The notes below the pieces were generated by a model. The model saw nothing but the letters and a program-made list of their open reading frames with translations. It was not told where the DNA came from and searched no databases. From assembly GCA_903876885.1 (NCBI GenBank), contig CAIRBP010000048.1, positions 1 through 33,295 on the forward strand: a stretch of 33,295 nucleotides of DNA, in the 5' to 3' direction. Shown here piece by piece: positions 29,776 to 33,295 of the stretch. The stretch is from an uncultured Burkholderiales bacterium. Lineage in GTDB: Bacteria; Pseudomonadota; Gammaproteobacteria; Burkholderiales; Burkholderiaceae_C. Each line of letters opens with the position of its first letter. Within the stretch, counting starts at the first letter, position 1. Both the position numbers and the translations under genes were made by a program.

Positions 29776-29939
29776 TATCGCCGCTTTTCATGCGGCTATT
29801 AGACGCCCAATTCACCGCATGGTCAACTTAATCACCGCAAAGAATGCAACAAATATCCAAATAATCGCCGCATAGACTTCCGACATGACAGTAGTTTGTC
29901 TGGTGAGAGTGGGCGCGAAATTAGCAAAATAATCCCCGC
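29776..29939. repeat. Array of five degenerate GCGG(N)GATTAT repeats upstream of the fic fragment
   Basis: Reading the minus strand, the cores are GCGGGGATT (29939-29931), GCGGCGATT (29871-29863), GCGGTGATT (29838-29830), GCGGTGAAT (29818-29810) and GCGGCGATA (29784-29776). Steps between them are 68, 33, 20 and 34 bp. A sixth, opposed copy (GCGGCTATTAG, 29792-29802) makes a GCCGC-N7-GCGGC hairpin with the last one. The array ends 10 bp before the ATG of the truncated fic gene, so it looks like its promoter/operator region. Confidence 0.7.
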
Positions 29940-29945
29940 CTAGTC

Positions 29946-30479
29946 GCTTTCATGGGTTTACCTGGAGTACTGGCTGATTCTTTGCCGGATACTTTCGATA
30001 ACCTGATCATAAAAAAATATTTCGAAGAACGCGGAGAGCTTGATAAGTCGATGAGTCCCGTACAGCGTTTGCAGTATGTTGGAAACCGGGCGATGGGAGC
30101 CCTTGAATACGCACCTCACTTACAACGCAAAAGCGCAGAAGAGGAGCGAGCTCTAGAAATCAAGAGTTTGGTGGAATCTGCAAGACGCTTGATTGAGGGT
30201 GAAGCCGGTGCGGACATTCACGAAATTATGCGTGTCGGTGGATCCGCTGGCGGCGCAAGACCCAAAGCACTGATCTTGTGGAATCGTGAAAAAAACAAAG
30301 TTCGGTCTGGCTTTGCAAAGCATCGCGCTGGCGAAGAACATTGGATGATCAAATTTGATGGCGTTAATTCCGCCAGTGAGCGTGATAACAAAGCAAAACC
30401 ATTCAAACGAATTGAATACACTTCATCGACTTTTTTTGACCACCTCATTGTGAGTAAATTTACTCACAATGAACACTAA
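29946..30479 (+). pseudogene. hipA: HipA-type kinase toxin remnant, both ends lost
   Basis: The frame encodes the end of the HipA N-terminal subdomain and the start of the kinase core: GLPGVLADSLPDTFDN, SPVQRLQYVGNRAMGALEY, IMRVGGSAGGARPKALI, HWMIKFDGV and KPFKRIEY. HipA toxins are about 410-440 residues and phosphorylate tRNA synthetases or similar targets. Here roughly the first 90 and last 200 residues are absent. The N-terminal break is just before 29946; an ATG at 29952 keeps a 175-codon frame open. After RIEY (about 30420) the frame runs into a palindrome and stops at 30479. The catalytic Asp and activation loop lie in the lost part, so it cannot be an active kinase. No hipB is next to it. 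Confidence 0.85.
30445..30472. repeat. Perfect 28-bp palindrome (TCATTGTGAGTAAA and its complement)
   Basis: The two 14-bp halves are exactly complementary with no spacer; the inner core is TTGTGAGTAAATTTACTCACAA. It lies at the broken end of the hipA remnant. Such symmetry fits a dimer-bound operator, a recombination or junction site, or a transposon-end hairpin. No T-run follows, so an ordinary terminator is unlikely. Confidence 0.85.
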
Positions 30480-30531
30480 AGGGCCTCGGCTTGAACGTTA
30501 GCTGAAAAAATATGGCGACATATTGGGGATT

Positions 30532-30552
30532 TATGTCGTCTCGAACGACATA
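30532..30552. promoter_or_regulatory. Inverted repeat TATGTCGT-N5-ACGACATA, candidate operator
   Basis: This is a perfect 8-bp inverted repeat with a 5-bp spacer, beside another GCGACATA at 30515. The half-site TGTCGT/ACGACA is the same core that recurs around the fic promoter at 31.0 kb, which suggests one DNA-binding protein may recognise all of them. Confidence 0.45.
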
Positions 30553-30590
30553 TACAAAAAACGTGTCATCAAAATCGAAATTCATCGACA

Positions 30591-30815
30591 TGACCGTGTG
30601 CGAGTCAAGGCCCAACTCTTTTGAGGCGCCCGTGGTGTACGCGTGAATGTCAAAGGAAGAGAGGAATTTCTGGCGTTCTCGGATGTGCGCTCAGAGAGTT
30701 CGTTGATGTAGTTCCAGACCAAATTCACCGAATAAGCCATCTCACCCAACAAAGCCACATGCTTGTCTTTGATTCGTATTTTGAGTGTTTTGGCGATAGC
30801 AGGTATGGCTGTTAT
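30591..30815 (-). pseudogene. tnpB: Frameshifted N-terminal remnant of an IS200/IS605-family tnpB
   Basis: On the minus strand from about 30815 one frame gives AKTLKIRIKDKHVALLGEMA, then YSVNLVWNYINELSER. A one-base shift at about 30665-30675 moves the similarity to a second frame, FLSSFDIHAYTTGASKELGL followed by DSHTV. This is the N-terminus of a TnpB-type RNA-guided nuclease/accessory protein of IS605 elements. Only about 75 of some 400 codons remain; the RuvC and zinc-finger parts are gone, and no start codon is intact (ATA at the expected place). Confidence 0.82.
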
Positions 30816-30872
30816 TACATCCAGTTTCTACGGTGAATGCAACAAATACAAATTAGCATGAACAGACGCTAT

Positions 30873-30894
30873 ACCTCGACCTGAAGGACGAGGT
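30873..30894. repeat. Transposon-end-like hairpin near the tnpB remnant
   Basis: ACCTCG (30873-30878) pairs with CGAGGT (30889-30894), with a smaller CC/GG pair inside. On the minus strand it reads CCTCGTCCTTCAGGTCGAGG, much like the 'GTCCTTCAGGGCGGGG' hairpins at ends of IS200/IS605 elements. It probably belongs to the same decayed element as the tnpB fragment or to a neighbouring copy. Confidence 0.55.
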
Positions 30895-30991
30895 TTGCGC
30901 TTAAATCTTGATCAACTGAAGGCGGTTCAGTCAGGTGTGAATGACAACTAAGCGAACTCATTCAATATCCGCCGCTTTAGTCCTTGTAGCG

Positions 30992-31050
30992 CGACAGTAT
31001 TCTCTTGACGCGCGACACAATTCGAGGCATAATGACGTCGAATACTGTCG
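30992..31050 (+). promoter_or_regulatory. Sigma-70 promoter enclosed by an 11-bp inverted repeat, upstream of fic
   Basis: The -35 TTGACG (31005-31010) and -10 CATAAT (31028-31033) are 17 bp apart. They are bracketed by CGACAGTATTC (30992-31002) and its exact complement GAATACTGTCG (31040-31050), the second arm covering the expected start point. Extra CGACA and TGTCG half-sites lie at 31013 and 31056. The layout predicts repression by a dimer looping or covering the promoter; the Fic protein's own winged helix is the obvious candidate. Confidence 0.75.
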
Positions 31051-31107
31051 TTCAATGTCGCTCCTGTGCGTCATTATCCGACGACTCAACGAATGAAAGG
31101 TCAACCA

Positions 31108-32553
31108 ATGCCGCGCACCACTCCAAGCGAAGAAATCCAGCTGATCGAATCTGTCGTTGCAGCTCACCCAAACGGTATCGGCATCTCTGACATCGAGGCG
31201 GAGATGTTACGCAGTCAAAAATCCAAGCTCAACCGTCGCACGCTGCAGCGGCGATTGCAAAAGCTTGTTGAAACAAAGCGTTTGAGCGTCGAGGGTCAAA
31301 GCATAGCGTTGGTCTACAAGGCTGCCTCAATTTCGGTTGTTGAGCTCACAGGCGTCGCCGCCTCGGTCTCTGTGGGTGTGGCTGAGGCAGAGCTGTACGT
31401 ATCGGTTTCCCCTGAGGGCGCGCGCGTTCGAGATCAAGTTAGGGTGCCGCTGATGCATCGCCGCCCTGTAGGTTATCGGCGTGAATTTTTGGAGGCTTAC
31501 CAGCCTGGCCAAACTTTCTACCTCTCGGAGTCATTGCGCATACAGTTACACGACATGGGGCGCACAGCGGCCAACGAACGACCAGCGGGCACCTACGCCC
31601 GAGACATCTTGAGCCGCCTGCTCGTTGATTTGTCATGGGCCTCATCCAAACTCGAAGGTAACACCTACAGTCGTCTGGACACTCAAAATTTGATTGAGCT
31701 GGGGCAGATCGCCCAGGGTAAGGATGCCATTGAAACTCAGATGATCCTGAATCACAAAGCTGCCATTGAGATGTTGATTGAGGATGCTGATGAGGTTGGC
31801 TTTGATGCCTTCACTTTCAAAAACCTCCATGCCGTGCTGTCACAGGATCTAATGCGTGACCCACAAGCAAGTGGACGGCTGCGTCGGCGGACTGTTGAAA
31901 TCTCCGGCACCGTGTTTCACCCCGCCGCTTTGCCACAAGTCATCGAAGATTGCTTTGAGCAATTGTTGAACAAGGTGACCGCCATTCCCGATCCGTTCGA
32001 GCAGGCCTTTTTTCTGATGGTGCAGTTGCCTTATTTGCAGCCGTTTGAAGATGTGAATAAGCGTGTCTCGCGTATTGGTGCCAACATTTCGCTATTCAAG
32101 AACAACCTCTGTCCTTTGTCTTTTGTTGATGTTCCTGAGCGTTCCTATGTCGAGGGTACTTTGGGGGTTTACGAACTCAAAGAAGTTGATTTGTTACGTG
32201 ACGTGTTTGTTTGGGCATATGAACGCTCTTGTCAGCGTTACTTAGCAATCACGCAAACCATGGTCGAGCCCGATCCGCTGAAAATTAAGTACCGTGAGGC
32301 TCTCATCCAAGCGGTTCAAGTGGTGGTCAAAGGGCTGTTGCGACCTCAGCCCGGTGTGATTGCTCAAGTGGCGCGTGATGTTGTACGTGTGGTCGTCAGT
32401 GAGGTCGATCGTGATGCATTTATTCAAATGCTGACTGAGGCGTTATACCAGTTGCACGAAGGTAGCATCGCCCGTTATCGGCTGCGTCGCTCAGAATATA
32501 TAGCTTGGCATGCACTGGTGCATTCACAGCCTGATGATGTCCACAGGCCCTGA
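31108..32553 (+). CDS. Fic-family protein with N-terminal winged helix and non-canonical Fic motif
   Basis: This is a 481-residue protein from ATG 31108, which has GAAAGG about 7 bp upstream; a GTG at 31066 and ATG 31093 are less likely. Residues 1-70 form a winged helix (IGISDIEAEML, LNRRTLQRRLQKLVETKRL). The middle carries a class II inhibitory helix SSKLEGN (S179 to E183-G184), followed by the Fic fold. The Fic motif reads LQPFEDVNKRVSR instead of HPFxDGNGRxxR: the catalytic His is Gln (Q311) and both motif glycines are replaced, while Pro, Phe, Asp, Asn and both Arg remain. Fic proteins normally transfer AMP to target proteins; with no His this one may be inactive as an enzyme, use other chemistry, or act as a regulator. 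Codon use looks more GC-rich than the T4SS genes, suggesting transfer. Confidence 0.88.
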   Translation: MPRTTPSEEIQLIESVVAAHPNGIGISDIEAEMLRSQKSKLNRRTLQRRLQKLVETKRLSVEGQSIALVYKAASISVVELTGVAASVSVGVAEAELYVSVSPEGARVRDQVRVPLMHRRPVGYRREFLEAYQPGQTFYLSESLRIQLHDMGRTAANERPAGTYARDILSRLLVDLSWASSKLEGNTYSRLDTQNLIELGQIAQGKDAIETQMILNHKAAIEMLIEDADEVGFDAFTFKNLHAVLSQDLMRDPQASGRLRRRTVEISGTVFHPAALPQVIEDCFEQLLNKVTAIPDPFEQAFFLMVQLPYLQPFEDVNKRVSRIGANISLFKNNLCPLSFVDVPERSYVEGTLGVYELKEVDLLRDVFVWAYERSCQRYLAITQTMVEPDPLKIKYREALIQAVQVVVKGLLRPQPGVIAQVARDVVRVVVSEVDRDAFIQMLTEALYQLHEGSIARYRLRRSEYIAWHALVHSQPDDVHRP

Positions 32554-32925
32554 CTCATCAACGGCGAAGTGGCTCACCCCAACTCAATCAATTCTGCGCT
32601 GGAGAGAGCTCAACGTATAACAAAAGGGAGTCGTCGGGTGTCGGCATTTTTTGTGCTGAAGCTTCGTTTAGAACTGAAATGTTGCTTTTGTTTGTTTTAA
32701 AGTCTGAAATTGTCGCTATTTTTGAAATAACAATGATAAAAGCTTGTGTCGCTTTTCTTTGCTTATATTTGTGCGTGACCGGTTTTTTGTCGCTTTTATT
32801 TTAGCAAAAATTATGATTTGTCGCCAACTTTAATTTATAGAGCGGTGCGCAGGTGGAAATGTTTATGCAGATCAGATTTCGCGCTTGTCTGGAATGAAAT
32901 GGACTTGAGCGATTGCACGTTCTAA
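32554..32925. other. Gene-free stretch between fic and the IS66-type end
   Basis: About 370 bp follow the fic stop with no recognisable gene in any frame; the longest readable pieces break within 25 codons. Its middle part is AT-rich and holds the TGTCGC array listed separately. Confidence 0.6.
32711..32824. repeat. Four direct copies of TGTCGC (consensus TTGTCGCTTTT)
   Basis: Copies start at 32711, 32747, 32788 and 32819 on the plus strand, with steps of 36, 41 and 31 bp, in AT-rich DNA. The flanks are T-rich (tgtcgctattttt, tgtcgcttttctt, tgtcgcttttatt, tgtcgccaacttt). The same hexamer or its complement flanks the fic promoter (30991, 31012, 31056) and the inverted repeat at 30.5 kb, but I saw no copy in the fic coding sequence. 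Confidence 0.65.
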
Positions 32926-32979
32926 GTAAGCGTACGGGCATCACGTCTTGATTTTCGATTTTCTGGGCCGCTTAGCAGA

Positions 32980-33010
32980 TACGTGTCCACTTAAAAATCG
33001 TGGACACGTA
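32980..33010. repeat. 11-bp inverted repeat within the IS66-type end
   Basis: TACGTGTCCAC (32980-32990) and GTGGACACGTA (33000-33010) are exact complements with a 9-bp AT-rich spacer. It lies 4 bp past the tnpC stop. On the minus strand only short T runs follow, so it may be a transposase terminator or a structured element end. Confidence 0.75.
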
Positions 33011-33014
33011 GACA

Positions 33015-33107
33015 CTAAACCGGTGACCAGCGATGCCGCGGCATCTCTTCAAGCCTGCTGTTCATCTGCGTCGGCAGCTTCGTCAGCAAATCTTTCAAGT
33101 ACGCATG
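33015..33107 (-). pseudogene. tnpC: C-terminal remnant of IS66-family transposase TnpC
   Basis: On the minus strand the frame ends HAYLKDLLTKLPTQMNS followed by RLEEMPRHRWSPV and a TAG stop at 33017-33015. The pattern 'YLKDVLTRLP...RI.ELLPHRW.P' is the well-known end of IS66 transposases. Upstream codons no longer resemble TnpC and hit stops, so only about 30 residues are recognisable. Confidence 0.72.
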
Positions 33108-33295
33108 AGTTGCCTGCGGTCTACCCGGTTGAGTCCTACCCGGAATTTGCTGCACCAGTTATCGTCAGCACCATAAATTGAGTAATCTATGGTGCTTGAT
33201 CCGGCAAAATCTAGCTATCCAGACTACAGCCCCGATAGTCTGCATATTCCGACAGACCCGTAATACTAGTGTCGGGTTTCAAAAAGCGCCGGAAT
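33108..33295. other. Unassigned right edge
   Basis: No gene is recognisable on either strand. A plus-strand frame from ATG 33192 reads only about 24 codons. The DNA may be a further decayed part of the IS66-type element. Confidence 0.4.

Larger units (their letters stand above)
32926..33107 (-). mobile_element. End of an IS66-family element: terminal repeat plus tnpC tail
   Basis: The left boundary is inferred from GTAAGCGTACGGGCA at 32926-32940, which matches the GTAAGCG-type start of IS66-family terminal inverted repeats. About 90 bp inside it, on the minus strand, is the C-terminus of the transposase. The other end is outside the window or lost, and similarity to TnpC fades after about 33107, so the element is probably incomplete. 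Confidence 0.6.

Noticed and set aside
29776-29939. Repeat array considered as a CRISPR
   Set aside because: The repeat core is only about 9-11 bp and degenerate, spacing is irregular (20-68 bp), and no cas genes are present.
30501-30620. Plus-strand frame of about 42 codons beginning LKKYGDILGIYVVS
   Set aside because: No start codon with a ribosome site and no recognisable family; it overlaps the inverted repeat and the end of the tnpB remnant.
32948-33181. A 77-codon plus-strand frame starting with TTG
   Set aside because: It overlaps the IS66 terminal region, the inverted repeat and the tnpC tail on the other strand; it has no ribosome site and no recognisable family.
29629-33295. oriT, relaxase or integrase attachment site expected at the end of a conjugative element
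   Set aside because: No relaxase, integrase or tRNA end is visible; the palindromes present lack the nick-site features I would need to call an oriT.

Overview
The window looks like a chromosomal segment of a betaproteobacterium of the order Burkholderiales. The signs are a Bug-type (TctC family) solute-binding protein, an rpoD with the long Lys/Ala/Pro-rich head seen in that group, and a protocatechuate 4,5-cleavage cluster in Comamonas-type gene order. Base composition is fairly AT-rich by eye, which would suit a freshwater lineage such as Polynucleobacter, but I cannot fix the genus.

Layout. (1) 1-2.7 kb: the tail of a LivF-like ABC ATPase, a Bug binding protein, and a LysR regulator pointing away from the next operon. 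(2) 2.9-10.3 kb: a compact catabolic operon, ligU-ligJ-ligK-ligI-ligA-ligB-ligC, followed by an aldo/keto reductase. Together the first seven take protocatechuate through ring opening (LigAB), oxidation (LigC), lactone hydrolysis (LigI), isomerisation (LigU), hydration (LigJ) and aldol cleavage (LigK) to pyruvate and oxaloacetate. (3) 10.3-17.7 kb: housekeeping genes on the minus strand: a small winged-helix protein, rpoD with a clear intrinsic terminator, dnaG, and a gamma-glutamyltransferase. (4) 17.9-18.9 kb: a patatin-like lipoprotein on the plus strand. (5) 19.0-29.6 kb: eight intact, tightly packed genes of an F-type (MPF_F) type IV secretion system: traV, a TraA-like pilin, traC, a TrbI-like membrane protein, an S26 (TrhF-like) peptidase with Cys at the nucleophile position, a TraF with a CxxC motif, traH and traG. 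The usual partners traL/E/K/B, traW/U/N, relaxase and coupling protein are absent from the window.

(6) 29.6-33.3 kb: a graveyard of toxin and transposon fragments around one intact gene. It holds the N-terminus of a Fic protein (DUF4172 type), a hipA remnant, a frameshifted tnpB N-terminus, an intact Fic protein with an N-terminal winged helix, and an IS66-type end with the last codons of tnpC. The non-coding DNA here is unusually structured. It contains a five-copy GCGG(N)GATTAT array, a perfect 28-bp palindrome, a sigma-70 promoter enclosed by an 11-bp inverted repeat, and a four-copy TGTCGC array.

The best candidates for something new are the reduced T4SS module with its Cys-type S26 peptidase, and the Fic locus with its recurring TGTCGC/GCGACA half-sites. 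All functional statements come from motif and family recognition by reading; no searches were run.
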